The notes beneath the pieces are model-generated. The model was not told the origin of the DNA and searched no databases. It worked only from the letters and a program-made list of their open reading frames with translations. The translations under genes were made by a program, and so were the position numbers. This document shows positions 21,834 to 36,447 of a stretch of 64,000 nt of DNA, in pieces. Position 1 is the stretch's first letter. Every line of letters begins with the position of its first letter. This DNA comes from Mycteria americana (Eukaryota; Chordata; Aves; Ciconiiformes; Ciconiidae), in the NCBI RefSeq assembly GCF_035582795.1, contig NC_134396.1, positions 32,779,683-32,843,682 of the forward strand. Direction: 5' to 3'.

Positions 21834-24780
21834 CAGGTTAAGCCTTGCATTTAACTGACCCTCTCTGCAGGTGTTTCACAGTGAGGTTACCCATGGCCCA
21901 TGCCAAGCGAAGGTATTTCCAGAGCCCCCCTCCTCCTTCTGAGTTCCTGGCGGGATACCTTTAATGCTAAATGACTACTGTTGCAGCATGATGCTATTTT
22001 TAATCCATACACAGGTGACAATATTTCTCAGTCATGTTACAGTGACTGTGGAGCAAGTTCTTACTTCGTTTTGTTTGCTTTTTTAATTGTTGTGCATATA
22101 TTTTTTTTTTAAATATGTATAGGGGGTTGTGTGTGTATCAAGGAAGTTTCTATATACAACATAAAGTGCCTTCATCTTTTTCATTTTTCTTCCAGTTAAC
22201 ATTCCGTATCTCAAAGGATTCAACTGAACACAAGTCTGATGTTTGCAATGTCATATACTGTAGTTATAAAGTCACCATCTCTGTGTAATACCAGCCTGAA
22301 TGTCAGCGTAAGATGACCTTCCCTAACGATAGACCAGGGCCGTGTTTGCTAAATGAACCACCAAGGCCGCATTGCTCATGAAAAATGTTTAAATCCAAGG
22401 AAAGAGTTAGAGTCACTGACTGCCTAATAGCCAGATGTACTTGCTTAACTGGACTCAAGACACCTTAGCTGCCCACCGCTTCACTTGCTAAGCTACTTTA
22501 AAATGCTGGTGCATCTGAATTGGTTTTACTCTCCTCCATACCCACAGCCAGCCAGCCTCACCATGATTTGGTTTGCTGTTAGGGAAAAATCAACAGTTTT
22601 TAAATGCTTTGTTTGGGGGTTTTGTTAGGTTTTTGAGGTTGTTTTGATAGGGCTGTGAGCACGGTTGATGGTAAGTCACTTTCAGGTAAGAACCTGCTCT
22701 TCCCGGTTCATGTGTTTCCAGGTTCTTTCTATAGCTCCTTCTGATGGTACAATAATGAAATCAATATAAATGAAGGCAACATGACCTAAAGGATAAACTG
22801 AAGCCACAATTCAGTACGGGGCCCTGCTCGGAGCAGAACTTTTCTTTCGGCTTCATTTTCCCACTGCAGCCATAGGTGCCTCAGTCCCTTTGTCCAGTGC
22901 CTGAAAGGTATCATTAAATGTCAGCCAGACGTATTTGGAGATGTGTATTTGGACTTCTCTTTATTGATTGATTTCGTTTTCAGATTTCATTGACAGTGGT
23001 CTTTACATGTAGTTAATGTATTTTGTTTTCTGAAAGCATTTTGGTGGTGATGTTTGTCAGCTTGTTGGTGTACTCTTTTGTGAGAGAGGTGTTAGAAGCA
23101 CAAGGTGTTTGCCGAGCTACTGCATGGCAAACACGTAGGTGGAGAAATGCTCCCTACAGCTCAGACCTTTCATCTTCACAGACCTACGGTGCCCCTCTCT
23201 AATATTTTTGCCTGACTGGTGATTTTGCAATATAGCAAGACAGGATGAAGTCCCACTGTGAATCTTCACTTGTAATATCACCGAGATTGTAGCATGGATC
23301 TGAGGAAAAGAAAAGCAATTTAAGTCAATATGTTCCTCATTCCTGTTTATCTACTCTTTACCATAGTGTACATTTATATTCATGTTGTTTAAAAGCCACC
23401 CAACCTGCCTCATTTGCTGATGAGGATTTTCCTTGAGCAGACAGCATTTTTACTGTAGATTTGATTGAAGTTTACTTTAGTAGGTCAGCAAGATGTTGGG
23501 CACATGATGAATATGCCCTGAGTTCCCAAGGGAGCCTGTGAAACGGTTTGTGCACAGGACCATTTGACTTTGATAATGGTTCTGGGAGACCAGGTCAGAC
23601 TAGGTTTAAACAGGATTAGGCTAAAGTAGATTTTCCTTAGTTGTATTTTAAGTAGCATGGGATTTATGAGGGGAAAGTAGGTTTATGACCCTCGAAAAAT
23701 CTTGATCCCTTTCAGTCTGGTTACAGTCTTCAGAGTGAGACTGAGCTGGTTCCTTCGATTGCTATACTGGACACATCTGATGGATAATATCCATACAGAT
23801 TTCTGTATTTCTACTAGAAGCTCACCTTCTGACTGACCTTCTAGGACCAAAGACTTGGATGTTTTGCTGCCAGTTCAGTCACCACAACAGCTCATGGAAA
23901 GTTCACCGAGTACCAAGTTTAGTGCAAGCAGGAGGCAGGGACAGGCAGGAGAGGTGAGACCACCACACACGGATTTGCACAGGCTGCTGAGGAATTGCAG
24001 TTTCGGTCTTGGTGCCGAGATGAATTGGCTGGTAGCTTCAAGTATGTAGCAGTGATGCAAAGGTTGGCATTTGCCATCATGGCTTCAAGGTTTGCTAGCT
24101 GAGTCCAAGCCCTTAACCTGCAGGTTGCAGAAATGGGTTTACATTTGATTTAAGGTGATATTTTTGCTGATAGTGGTAATTTAGTCTCTTACATGTTAGC
24201 ACCTGGCAATAAATAAAAGACCAACAGTGGGAATAGTTCACTGGCTCCTCAGCAAGATTTTCTAAGGGAGAGTTTAGAAATCATATTATGTTAGGAAATG
24301 GCCTCAAGGTACAAGTTAATTTACTCAGCTATTCACTTAAGCAGAGGTTGTTGTGTTTAACGGTTTGTCATCTGGTGAGGGTGAATCACAGGTCAGCACA
24401 GAGTCATTTCTCGGTGTCAACAGGCCTTCGGTAAATAGAGGCATTTAACACTCATCTGCAAATAGCTGCTGGAGACCAAAGGTTGTGTCAGTGAATAATG
24501 ACATTAGGACTTTTACACCTTCTTCCTCTTTGTTTTCCAGAGCCCTTCACGACAGTGGGTAAGGGCTGCTGTCCCCAGTGCACAGAGGCGAGGATGAAGC
24601 GCGGAAGGGGTCAGCGAGGACACAGCCCTGCGGTCCTGGCTCCACCTGAGCCATATTACCAGGCTACTGCCAGCAGCTGCTCGACTCTCCTACAGCCCTA
24701 GTTTTTCACCCCCTCCACCCTAACATATGCAATTGCTCCCTGATTTGTTTTTGCCCAAGTGATCCAAGTTAAAAAAGCCA
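21834..24780. other. Intergenic, no gene seen
   Basis: AT-rich DNA 3' of the provirus with scattered T runs (22080-22125). Short open frames at 23855-24060 on both strands and 24498-24701 match nothing I recognise. Confidence 0.7.
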
Positions 24781-24799
24781 CATTTTAAAGAGCAATACC

Positions 24800-27400
24800 A
24801 CAGATCACAGAGAGGGTGGGTGAATTACGTTGCCAGGAGAAGAGGTACAACATCGGGGGATGCCCCAAGTGCAGACCAAACCCATCTTGCAGTGAGAGGA
24901 GCCCATCATCCACGTCCTAAACTGCCCCTGGCTGCGTAAAGCAGTAGAGACAGTGCCAGGTTCCAGACCCAGCACTCCTTGCATCTTCAAGGGTGCCTCT
25001 GCCGCATCCCTGCTTCCCCCAGGCCCTGGGGTGGCTTCCCCCAAGCTTCTCCCCCTCCCCGGGGGCAGGGAGGGCCAGGGGAGGTGCAGCAGCCCTTTGG
25101 TTGGGGCCTGAGCAGGCACTACACAAGCCACACCTCCATCACGTTGTGCTAGCAGGCAAAAACTTATGAAGCCTAGAGGTGACCATTCCTATTTTTACCT
25201 TTCAGCAAACACTGCCCCAAAATATCTGTGTACTCCCGTATGCTATTAAAAATCTTCAATTGCTGGCACTTCAGCTCAGGAAACAACTGTGTCACACCCA
25301 CCCCAAACAATAAAAGCAGCAAGAGGCAAGAATACCCTTGCTCTTGTTGCAGTTCTGCTCCCAGACCTCAGAAACTCTGTCTTACTCTGAAACTCCTGCA
25401 GCAGCTTCAGCTGGCCTTTGCTTTCCTCTTTCATTTCATCCCCCTCTCCTCCTCGTAGCACTTTAACAGTCTGAAGCAAACCTGTCTGTGATTTTCTTAA
25501 AAGCAGTTCACATACATAATTTGAAAAGCTGCTGGGTGGCTGTTATTTTTTAACTAACCGCAGTAAAAGGTTATGCCAAGAACATTATCTGCGCACAGCT
25601 TATTAGTACTGGAGAAAGGAAGTTAATATACGCACAGCCTCCTTCTGAGTGCAAGTAGTATGCTGTTTTAGGCTACAAACAGAGGGCTATTTTTAAAAAA
25701 GCTGACACAAGAATGTCACTATTGGCTGCGAGTCCTAAGCAGTCAGGGTAACTTCCACTTTTTTCTGCTAACTATGCCTTTTTTTAGGGTATGTTTTACT
25801 AGCATCAGTTAAGTTGTTGACTTCTGTCTATTTTTCTAACCAAATACAATTTAGTTAGGTGGAGTACAGGCAAAGGGATTGTATGAAATCCCTGTGTTTT
25901 CCCAAACCTGGTCATTGGGTTCTTTTTAAAAGTCTGTTGTGCAAACACACCTCATTGGTGCACAGCTCTTTTCTAGATGAGAGCTGGACCTGAAAATCCC
26001 TGCTCCTCAATCTGCCACCTGAGTGCTGTGCGTAGAGAAGCAAAGCCTTGTGTTTTTCAGAGATCAGATGCACACTTTCGCTTTTCTAAAACCTTTCACG
26101 TATGCAGGGTTACAGCCACGAGCATAGCGTGTAGCTTTTTTGTTTCCTACTTCAAGGAAAGAGCCATTCTCAGCCCACAAAGGTAGTTACACAACCAGCT
26201 CAGGAGTCTGATTCAGCTTAAAATAACCGGTGGCTAACCACAGTCTTCCCTGTGCCTCAGCTCCCTGCTGACGCGGCCGAAAGTGACTGCCGGGGAGGTC
26301 CCCGCACTTGACAAAATCTGCTGGAGAGAGAGGGTGGCCGGGACAGCCCGCAGGGTCTGCCTGTTGTGGGTTGAGCCCTGACACTGCCGTCCCCCTGTGA
26401 GCGGGAGTCCCAGCTGCCTTCCCTCTCAACAGCACGGTTCGGGCTGCCCGTGCCCCTCCAGCAGTGCCGGGCTGGCTGGCAGGGCTGGGGGGCTCCTAGC
26501 CGTACCCGCTGCGGTGCCACCCCCTGCCCGTCCTGTCCCGTCCCGGCGATGCCTCCTCCGACCACAGCAAGCCTCTCCCTTCAGTGACTCAGCATCTGAA
26601 TAATAGCCTTTTTTTACCTCCCCCCTGTGTCCTTACAAGGAATTTCAATATAAGGAAATCGCATTTGGAACGAAATTAAAATAAACGAAACTAACCGGTG
26701 TTTTAAGGCCCCCCCTTCCCAAGGCTACAAACTAAGGACAAAGCTACCCCATTTGTTTAGTTAAAGAAATCATCAGGCACATCGGCTAGTCCCAGAACAA
26801 GGTTCCAGGGCCAAGTAAATATTCTGGGCAGGCGTGTTTATTTTATCTGCGCTGATAGTGCCAAGGTCCAGCACCATGAAATCTGACCACTCTGACCGTA
26901 TCCTGCTGAGCACCAGAGCTCAGAGGGACTTCGAGTAGCCCAAAAGGCTATCCAAAGGGCAGGGTTATTCACGGTACCCCAGGGGCTGTCTATACTACAC
27001 CACCACTTTGATGCTGGATGCGGAGTTTCGGCAGGGTGTGGATGTGGTCAGCTGCCAGGCCCTGCCTAGACCAGCTCAGCCCCTGCCAGGTGCACTGCGA
27101 AGGGGGCGAGCATCTACACCCATGGTACTGCCGCTGCTGGTCCCCAGGATGCTGGGGCAAGTGACTAAAAGATGGAGAAAATGCTTGAAGATGGCCAGGC
27201 AGAGCTGAGTCTGCATGGGGGCAGAACAGCATCCCCCCACCAGCACTGCTCCAGCACAAGTAGTCTCATAATCCCACCCTCGCTGCAAGTGCCAGGGAAG
27301 ACCGAATTTCCCCAAGGGGTGCTGACCTCGCTTTTACCTGTGCTCAGAGGCAAGGCACAAACGTGCCACCAAAGCCTGCGCAAAGCCTTGCACAAGCCTG
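24800..27400. other. Intergenic, GC-rich patches
   Basis: Two locally GC-rich blocks (about 24900-25130 and 26250-26590) interrupt AT-rich DNA. Overlapping open frames occur on both strands, which GC-rich sequence produces by chance; none has a recognisable domain or a splice structure I can support. CpGs cluster mildly around 26265-26310 and 26440-26550 but do not amount to a clear promoter island. Confidence 0.6.
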
Positions 27401-30400
27401 CCATGTGGATCACTCCAGCAAGGAAGTGTTGTGTCTCAGGTCCCTTTTTTCCTTTTCAAAAAGTGACATGTTTTCTTTTAAAAGCGATGAAGATGATAGA
27501 ATTTCTGCAATACGCGGTGGTCCTTTATAGGGCCTCCGCGTGAATTTTGCCCATAGCTGACATGACTTGTGAGATTTTACAGCAAAGTTTTCCTGGCTGC
27601 CCATGCAAACTGCAAGGGGAACACCAGAAAAAAACAAGGGAAAATGCAAGGGAAGTTATTTCTCGGCAGGGAAAGGGGCGAGTACTTTTTTTCCTGTCTG
27701 TTTTATGATTTTATAGAGGTTTGCAACCAGGAATTTTATGTCACGTTTAGGTGATCTGACATGCAAGCAGCAATAAATAAGAGCATTTGTTCTATTTTTA
27801 TGTTGATGCAATAAAATGTTAAAATAGGAGTCTCAAAGTCTGGTGTACAAATATTTTAACCTCTGGCATCATGTTCAACTGTTTTTTTAGTATTGAAAAG
27901 GCCACAGTTCCCTAAAGGTGATCACCCTCTGCACAGTAAATGGACCAAGGGAAATGCAGAGGGGAGTGTGGGAGCTATTTATGCCAGTGAGAAACACCAC
28001 ACAAATCACGCTCATATTTAATTTTGTCTGATTATTAGCATGCATTTGTGTGGGCACTAGAGGAATCTGGTTATTAAATACCTCTTTGAAATCCATTAGC
28101 TCAGCCCCCATATTTTGCAGTTAAACATGTAGAGATTTAGTGAACTCAGTGAGTCACCATCTCTGCAAATGCAAAAGACAGTTCAGTGCATTTAGCACTA
28201 ATATCACAATTAACACTTCAGAAGCCTGGCTAAACAACAGAACCACCCAAAGCAATTATTTAGGCAATATTAGTAACTAAGGTGCAGCATTCTTTGCTGA
28301 GCAGGCAAGAGTCCCCCTTATAAGCATCTTCCCATGCTGCTGAGGCTGAAAGTAGTTGGTAAAATTATGCCTGCGGAAAGGTTTAACTCTACCAAAGCAG
28401 CACGGGCATTACAGAGGGGAGCAATATGATGCAATCTTTCACTGCCTATCAGGGCAGGTTGCTTAGACCTTTGCAAGCAGTCAGCGGTGGCTTTCTTTTC
28501 TCCAGAGAGGGGCAGAGCTGGCACGTGAATCTTTGAGGCCAAGGGAGATGCACATCATTATGTCCCCTCTCTTGGCAGAGAAGCAGCAGCGTCCAGCTGG
28601 TCTTTCCTGGGCTCTGCCAGAGACAGAAAAAGCAAAGGGGCCATGCTGTTTTTCTTGCCCTCTAGTGTAAAAGGATGAGCAAGTCTTATTAAAGGACTGT
28701 TGTGGTTATTACAAAGTAATTGCTGGTAATGTCTAGGATCTTGGTTTTGTAACCTTCCTCCACAAGAGAAGGCCAGCTGAAATTTTCATGGTCTTTGCGT
28801 CTGTGAGAATGTTGAGGTTGCATGGTAATCTTGGGTTTGGAAAACAAGTTACAAATGCTTAGCCTTGCTATATACTAATACCATGCATTCATCCATCCGT
28901 CCCACATTTGTCACCACAGTATCTGAATGTTTAACTACTTGCACTTGGAGAACAATTTAGAAAACAAAATGTAACTGTTCTGAGTGCTCATGGGAATAAC
29001 AGGAGGGAGTATGAATAAGTAAAAATAAATAAAAAGAAATCCAAAGGGATATTTTGCACTTTGTGCATCTATTTGCAGTTAAGCTATTTTAACTTCAAAT
29101 TTGCTGGGGCTGGAGCTCAAGTATGTCTGTAGTTTGATGCAGATTTTTAAACTTGTCCCAGAACATAAAGTTTTGGTAGTGCTCACAGACTGCACATCAG
29201 CAGGAACTCGCAAAACATCTCTGGAAGGAGTTGTGAAGGGTGACACTGCTGCCAGCTACGGTGCCTGTTCTTCTTGTGTCCTTATTAGGAGGGTAAAATA
29301 ACCTTGTTCTTATTGTACTCCTTTTCTGTCAGAAAGGATCTCTTTTAAGAATTAGGTTTTACGTAAGTAAGGGCCAGTGGAGAGGAAGGAAACATCCTCC
29401 TCTTGCCTTTCTCCCCCCTTTCTATGCCCTGGCATACAGTTACTGCTCTCTTCTTTATAGCAGCTCTCATTTGACACACCACATTTGTAGAGGGAGGAAG
29501 AAACCGTAGACACTTGATACTGTTAATCAGTCTTGGATCAAGATAAGGACATTAGCTGCACAATATTTTTTCTAAAGTCTGGCCAACCGTGAATCTGATG
29601 CCATCCTTCAGCAATGCCCAACTCAACATGTGCCTTGGCACGAAGAGACCAGACATTTCCGTGGCAGCAGGCAAACCCCAATCTGTTTGACCCTTGCACA
29701 ACATGTACAAAATGTTCTGCTGCTTCCAGGTCTCTGAAATGGTCTGTTTTGTTTGGGGATATGTAGAACTGGCTGTTACTCCATGCTTTCTGTGAAACCA
29801 GCCCAGACTACTTCACGTGTAACTTGCTGTCCAGCCCTAAGCTTTCTCTATCAAACCAAATTGCAAAATAAATACATGAAAACACCCTTTTGATAAATCC
29901 AAGCCAAAATGATAAGCAGCACAAAACATTCCTCCTTTTCCCTGAAACCAATTTTAAGGACGGTGGTGCTAATGGAAAAGGTGACACTATATTATTCACT
30001 ATAGCTTGCAGTCTGGGAAGCAGGGATGTGTTTAGGCAGCCAGCTTAAAACAAACAGAAGAAATGATTTTGCCACCCAACACACAATGAACAGGTATGAC
30101 TCACAGTCACTGGATGGTACGGAGAGCAAAAATGTAAATGTTTCAGAACGGGATTAGACAAACTAAGGAGTTAAACCAAACTTCCCTGCTGCAATGTTGG
30201 CTTTAAACTTTGACTTGTTGGCTGAAAGCAGGGGAGGCTACGAGAGAAGCCTTGTGCTGTGTCCTGCTGTCCTCCTTGCATGTCCATGTTTACCAGCCTG
30301 ACTAGAAATAAGACAGTTGTGCTAGATGAACCTTTAGTCTGACCCAGCTCAGTCCCTTTTACATCCTTGCGTAAGGCAGAGCGCAGTTACCCCTGCAGGA

Positions 30401-31850
30401 GGACTGACGCGGCGAGCAGTGGCTGGTGTGCCATTGAGGACATACCTGCTCTCCATGCGAAAAACGTAATGCTGTCAACAGCTATGGGGTTCCTGAGCCC
30501 ACTCCCCTTTGCTGTAGTTTTTTTCCAAATTGATTATTTTAAATAAATGAGAAAGGGGTGGGGTTTTTATGGTCTGAAGATGGAAGGGCCAGGGTCATCG
30601 GTGTGACGGCTAAAGTCCTCTGTGGATTCACAGAAGAGGTATTGCGTAGGAGCAAGAGTTGTTCAAGCCACCTTGATACTTAGGTAGTCCCACAACAGCC
30701 TAATATGCCCAGCAGGATTTACAGGTAACATTTGCTAGGATAAAATCAACTCTATTTGCAATGGGTGAATTTTTACTTTCTTTCTTCTTTTTCTTTTCTA
30801 TATTCTTTTTGTCCAGTTGCATTTCAGTTAGCAGAGGCCACTAAACAACCATTAGCTTGCAGCAACTTTCTGCTGCTGACAGCTTAAGCTGGATTTAGTG
30901 GATACCCTAGAAGTGACACTTCATGAACTAATTATAGGAGCAGCTGTTTTTCAACATCCCAGAAAAATGATTCCAGACTGACACAGGGATACAGAAAACC
31001 ACTGCTGCCGTGATCTCTTAGCTAAGCACTTACCTCCCTTGGTTGCTCAGGGATATAAACTATTTCACTTGAAGCCCATGTTGGATACATCTTGCCAGTT
31101 GCAAAAATTCGTACCGAAGAACATTGTCCCTAAATGATGGTTAACTTCCACTGGAATGGATGAAATATTGGAAACAACACTTTTGTCAAAAGACATTTTT
31201 CCACCAGAAAACGTTTCACATCGAATTTTACAAGCAGCTCTATGCTGAATGTTGCAAGCAGGGCAATCGCCTGGCTCTTTTTGCAGGGAAAAGCTGAGCT
31301 GATGTTGCTGATTGTCAGTAAGAATCATTTCTCATCTTCACCGGTTGTGTTTAGGGTAACCAGGGGTAGGTGGCCACGTGTTTGGTGGGGAACTGATCCA
31401 TTTCTGACATGCCATCTCCCCAGAGGGCACTGCCTCTGCAAATCCCCACCACCATTTCAGGTGACCCCAAGCCCAGCCTGTGATCAGGTGAGGAGGGGGA
31501 AGGGTGCCCTGGGCCCCATTGTCCCAGTGGTTTACATGCTTCCTTCGTTGCCTCCATACCTGAAATCACCCATCAGTTTAATGAGGTGATGTGATAACGA
31601 GGTAACGCCATTTACTTTCCCGTGTTTCACAAAGTTTTGGTTTTTACTGCACCAACAGGGTGTCTCGCTCTTTCTGCACAGTCAGTTGTGCCTGAATACT
31701 TGCATCTCTCATTACAGTTTACCATCCTGGCTAGAAACAAAAGCCACCCCTGCCAGCAATAACAACAGATGCTCTTTACTCAAATGGGGATTAAAAATGC
31801 TCCTAAAAGCATATATAAAATAAATTTTGTTGTAATCCATTCTTCTTGTT
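27401..31850. other. Intergenic, no gene seen
   Basis: Mixed-composition DNA. A short segment near 30320-30360 (gctagatgaacctttagtct) resembles the tail of old CR1-type retroposons but is too short to call. Open frames at 27172-27649, 28318-28542 and 31065-31589 have no recognisable content. Confidence 0.65.
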
Positions 31851-33636
31851 TGACTTTATCTTTCTTGTTTGCGGTTAAAATGAAGCAAAAATGCTGGAAC
31901 ATTACTATAAAAATAGCCCTTCTTGGGGACCGCAGTGGCACTGAATAGAAGGACTAGAAGAGCTGGCCGACCTTGCCTCCCACGAGGAAAACTAGTGTTT
32001 GTACTGGGTTTGTTTTTCTTCCTTAAGCTCCCCCTTTGCAGAGGGAGAAAGCCGTGCATTCCTTGCGAGGGCAGGCTGTGGTTATCTGGGCAGTGGGAGG
32101 CCCGGCCGAGGCCCTCCCGCCGGCCTCGGAGAGGCAGACGCGGCAGCGGGGCTGCCGGCACGCAGGACTAGAGCCTGGGCAGGGGCCAGCCCACCAAGGA
32201 CGCCTCTTCAGATGAGATTTTCTACCTAGTCGTATTTCCACGCTCTTAGCAGCTTGCATCGACGTTCACTCTTGGTTTTGCTCTTAGAAATCCACTACAT
32301 TCACTTTTCTGAAAGCGACTAATTTGGGAGGGAGTTAGCGCTATCGGCCTGGTGCTGCTCTGACCCTGTAAAAGACTTCTTTGAGCTCACAGGCCATCAT
32401 TAAGCAGTCTTTCAAGGGCAAAATAGTTTAGAATAAGATTCCCTGAGGCTGCATTAAAGGTGAACTGCACTTACGATGTGTACAGGTGGGGAACAGGAGG
32501 AGGCAGAAAGGCAGAAATGGGCTTTACCATTCCTTCTCCCATCCCACAGCTCTTACTGCGTGCTTCTTTTTTCATCACCTTAAAATTGTGTCTGCTTTCT
32601 TCTCACCCAGCAGCATCTCTCTTTGTGGGAAGAGGTTACCAAACCAATTCCAGGCACTTTAAATTAAATCACATTTTTGCAGGAAAGACCCAGAAAATCA
32701 TAAAGAGGGTCAGCTCCAAGCACAAGCACACCGGAGCCTACTGCTACGTGTCCTGTAGGGGAGCTCAACCACAACGCCTGGCACAGATCCTGCAGCCACA
32801 CGCGTGTGATGGTGCTGGTGACTTGCACTCTCATGGGTTCAGCACATGTTTCGTGCTTTCACAGGCTGTAGCCTTCAGCATTGCAGTCTGTGTAGTATCT
32901 GCTCTTTGGACAATAACCATCAGGTAACTCCACAGATCCTAGAGGGTCCACATTACCAGGTTTTTTTTGTTGTTGTAGGGGTTTTAATTTAAATGCAATT
33001 TTCATGGCCTAAACACCAAGGAAATGAGTGTTCCTTTGGGCAGGTTGTGTCCTCTTCTTCAGTGCAGATCTCAACACTGCAAGAAGGCTGGAGGACTGTT
33101 CAAAGAAGTACTACAACTGTCAGACAGTGTAGTACCTAAGACTCTCATACCTTTGCCTACCCTGGATTTCAGCTATTACTCCCACTGCCTGTATGGGTCA
33201 GACTTTTTTAATGGAGGGTTTATATGTCACTGGAGTCAAAAGCGTGAAATGACAGTAAGTGTGTAGGCCAATGGCCGCGTGTTGCTTGTGAGCAGTTACT
33301 TCTCTAGGTGATGCACTGTACTTTGAAGGTGTGGAGATGCTCACAAAAGGTGATGGCACGTGATACTGTAAGCGGGCATTATCAGAGGGCTGTGGCTCAG
33401 CAGGGGGCTGGGAAGACTGTAGATGCCTGGCAGCCCAGCCTTGAGGAGACATGCTCCAGGAGAAGAGGCAGCGGGGCTGTGCAGGGACAGGGGCAGAGCG
33501 GCGCAGGCGGGTACCACCCTCCACCCACAGCCTGCCCCCCACCGCCCCTACCCCTGGGCTGCTCCCACTGGTCTGAAACACCTCTGTAAGTTACAGCCTT
33601 GGAAATACAGTATGGAAAAGCAGGAGGAAAAGGCTT

Positions 33637-33735
33637 GTTTCTTCCATTTTTTTCCCCTCTCGCTCTTCCTTTCATTATTTCTTTTGTTCTTGCTTTCTTT
33701 TTTCTCTTTTATTTTCTTCCCTTTCCCTTGCAACT
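33637..33735. repeat. Polypyrimidine tract
   Basis: About 100 bp consisting almost wholly of C and T (tttttttcccctctcgctct and similar), interrupted by a few purines. Low-complexity DNA. Confidence 0.85.
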
Positions 33736-34048
33736 CCTCAAAGGGGTTTGCAAAGCAGGGGTAATATTACCTACCACTGCTCTTTTTAAAGAGAGAAAAA
33801 AACCTCATGTGCAGGGGTTTACAAAGGTTGCTCATGCCATGTCCCACCCCACACTGCTTCACCTTGTCTCAGTCCCACATCAGGACCTACAGCCAGATGT
33901 GGCAGCTGCTACAGGGCAGCAGCAGCTCCCAAACCAGGCAGAGGTGCAGGCGAGAGCTGTCTGTGCACATGAACCGCTTTGAGATGGCTTTTGTATCAGA
34001 AGAAGTGCAAGTATAGCAATTTGAATTTAATTTTATTCTTGCCAGTTT

Positions 34049-34100
34049 GAGATGGTGTTGAGGTGAGGATGCCTGAGATGGTGTTGAGGTGAGAATGCCC
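34049..34100. repeat. Two-copy 26-bp tandem repeat
   Basis: gagatggtgttgaggtgagg plus atgcct is repeated immediately, with two mismatches (34049-34074 and 34075-34100). Confidence 0.9.
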
Positions 34101-36447
34101 TAGTGATGGGGGGTACCAGCCCAGGAGTGCAGGAAACTGTGCTCAGCTCCCTGCTCTCTGACAGGCCTCCAGTGAAAGTTTGAGCTGCTCTTGTAGGCTG
34201 GCTGAGCGATGGGGTGTCCAAGCAACCTCCCAAACTGTTAGCACAGAGTTCAGCACAGCACCGCACTTGAGGGAACGAGCCCCCATCATAAGTTGAGTCG
34301 GCGAGCGTTCAGCATGTGCGTGGTGGCATGCTGCTCTTACCTACTCTGCCTGGAACAACTCTAGCCCTGGTCACTCCAACCCGCTCTGTGCATGTCCTGG
34401 CTTTCGGTGAGACTTTCAGCCCCACAGGTGGGTACGTGATGAAGGCACGGCCTCATGCGATGCCTCAGCCACCCCTCTCAGGGCCTGGAGAGGTCCGAGC
34501 AGAGGGTTGCAACAGTTCATTTCTCTATAGGTTTAGGCTTAAAATGTGAATCTCTCTTTCTGTAACAGCATCTTCTGCACACAGTTCAAACGCGTCTCTT
34601 TTCCCTCAGTTATCCCTTGGAGCATGTGAATCTTCATATAACAATGCTGGAAATGCCCCCAACATATGGAGCTGGGGTAGGGAGGATTGCTCAGTGCTGG
34701 CTGGCGTGTGCTGCAAGACAGCACTGTTCTCGTTTGGCACATCTGTTTGCTGTTTCACAAGCCATAAAAATACAACAATGGTGACTCCTCCTCAAAAATA
34801 AAAATTCAGGAAACAATTTTTACAGCACTGAGTTAATACAAAGAGCATTAGCGCTGCCCACAGCTAGCTGGAATTGATATTCTGTATGAATTATCAGAGG
34901 AGTTGGGTTTCTTACAGCTATGAACCTTCACCAGTTGTGCTGGGAGGTTGAGATTTGTTTAAGTGGGGGCTGAGATTAAACTTGAGCTACTGTTTTAATA
35001 CTTCCAGGTTCTAAGAAGCAAAACACCTTTTATATTTCGAGATGGTACCTCTAGGACAAAATCTGAAAGGAAGTGGCACTGCTCATATTTCATCTGGATT
35101 TCATGGCATTTCTGGCCATATTTTTAGGTTAATTCCTAAAGGACAGTTTTAATCAGAATTAATGCAAGAATGCAGTCACAAAGTCATTACTTTGGAAGGA
35201 AGACAGCTAATTACAGAGCACAAGTATAGCGCAAGCAACCTTCTTTTTACATTTTAACTATACTCTTAACTCATGAACTATAAACCTATTAAGCTCAGCT
35301 ATAAATGCTTTAGTATCTGATCCCAAACCAAGAAGAGTCTTTGTAGTCTTCTTAATAGCCATGGGAGAAGACTGATGAAAATTACACTGGTAATGTGTAC
35401 GTGATTATTAGTGGCTTTTTTTTAAGCTTGCAAATTCTGTGTTCACCTGTGCACACCGTGCCTGCATCAACTCATTGTAGTGAAACAGGTAATTGTAGCC
35501 TGAGATTTACTGACAACATACCCAAAGGCTCTCAGATTTTCAAACTGGCTCACAAACCCTCTATTACCGTAACAACTGCTCACATCTGGGGTTTATACTG
35601 CTTTAAATAGGTAAGTCTCAACATAGTACTCTAGCAAACTGTCGCAAAAGCATTTCTTACTGCTATTTTCTTAAATAAAATGTTAAGTAGCAGAATCCCT
35701 ATACTGAAAGCCTAAGTGGGCCCTTTGATTAAGAACAGTAGTCTGTAAAGAAGTTTTCCTTCACTTGCCTTTTCTCTGTAGTTTGCATGACTTCCACTGA
35801 TAAGGTGGTTGATGAAAATACAGAACAGCTTTATTTCTTGTGCACATGATTTTGCATAAGTTGGTAACACCTTGCACATAATTCTCAAAATTTCAGCATA
35901 CAATTCATCAGTGTGTAATTAGTGGTTGTCCTGTGGTAGTTTTTGTTCTAAGGAAATCCACTTCTGGTGAGTTTCAGAGCTGCTTAGACTGGGGACACTT
36001 TTATGCCTAAGCTTTGAAAAGTAAGAAAGTGAAGAAAACCACATAAAAGGAGATGTGACTCTGTATGCTTGCTGCCAAGCACAAGAAGAAAGCATTTCAG
36101 GACAGTCCACTTTTAGACACAAAATAATAAAAAGGTTACTGAAGCACTGGCTTTGACTTATCAAGCCAACAAATCTGGTAATAAAGATACATCAAAAGCT
36201 GTAAGAGTTTTGAATCTGGAAAAAGATCTCCTAAAATAACATCATGCATACTTAGCAGAGTTTGCAAACCCCTATGATGGGTGTGCTCGAGTTCCCCAGG
36301 GAAGAGGTAAGTTCTGTGCATCTCCAACACTTTGCTGTGTATTATGGTCTTCACTGTAAATCTTCATTAGTCAGCTTGCCACCTTTCTCTCTCTTCTCCA
36401 AAGTCAAACTCAGAAAGAGATGAGAGTTGGTGTAAACACAAGGCCTC

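Larger units (their letters stand above)
31851..36440. other. Intergenic, GC-rich block and low-complexity tracts
   Basis: A GC-rich block at about 32040-32190 (cggccgaggccctcccgccgg), a second at 33410-33570, a pyrimidine tract at 33637-33735 and a tandem duplication at 34049-34100. No coding exon could be supported; a 155-codon frame at 32460-32927 lacks any domain I know. Confidence 0.6.

Noticed and set aside
24805..25131. 108-codon minus-strand frame in a GC-rich block
   Set aside because: Overlaps other open frames in GC-rich DNA; composition effect with no recognised protein.
30310..30370. CR1-like tail (gctagatgaacctttagtct)
   Set aside because: Only a short resemblance to retroposon 3' sequence; no body or terminal repeat to support a call.
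32460..32927. 155-codon + strand open frame
   Set aside because: Low-complexity, Cys/His/Ser-rich chance translation without domain, promoter or splice evidence.
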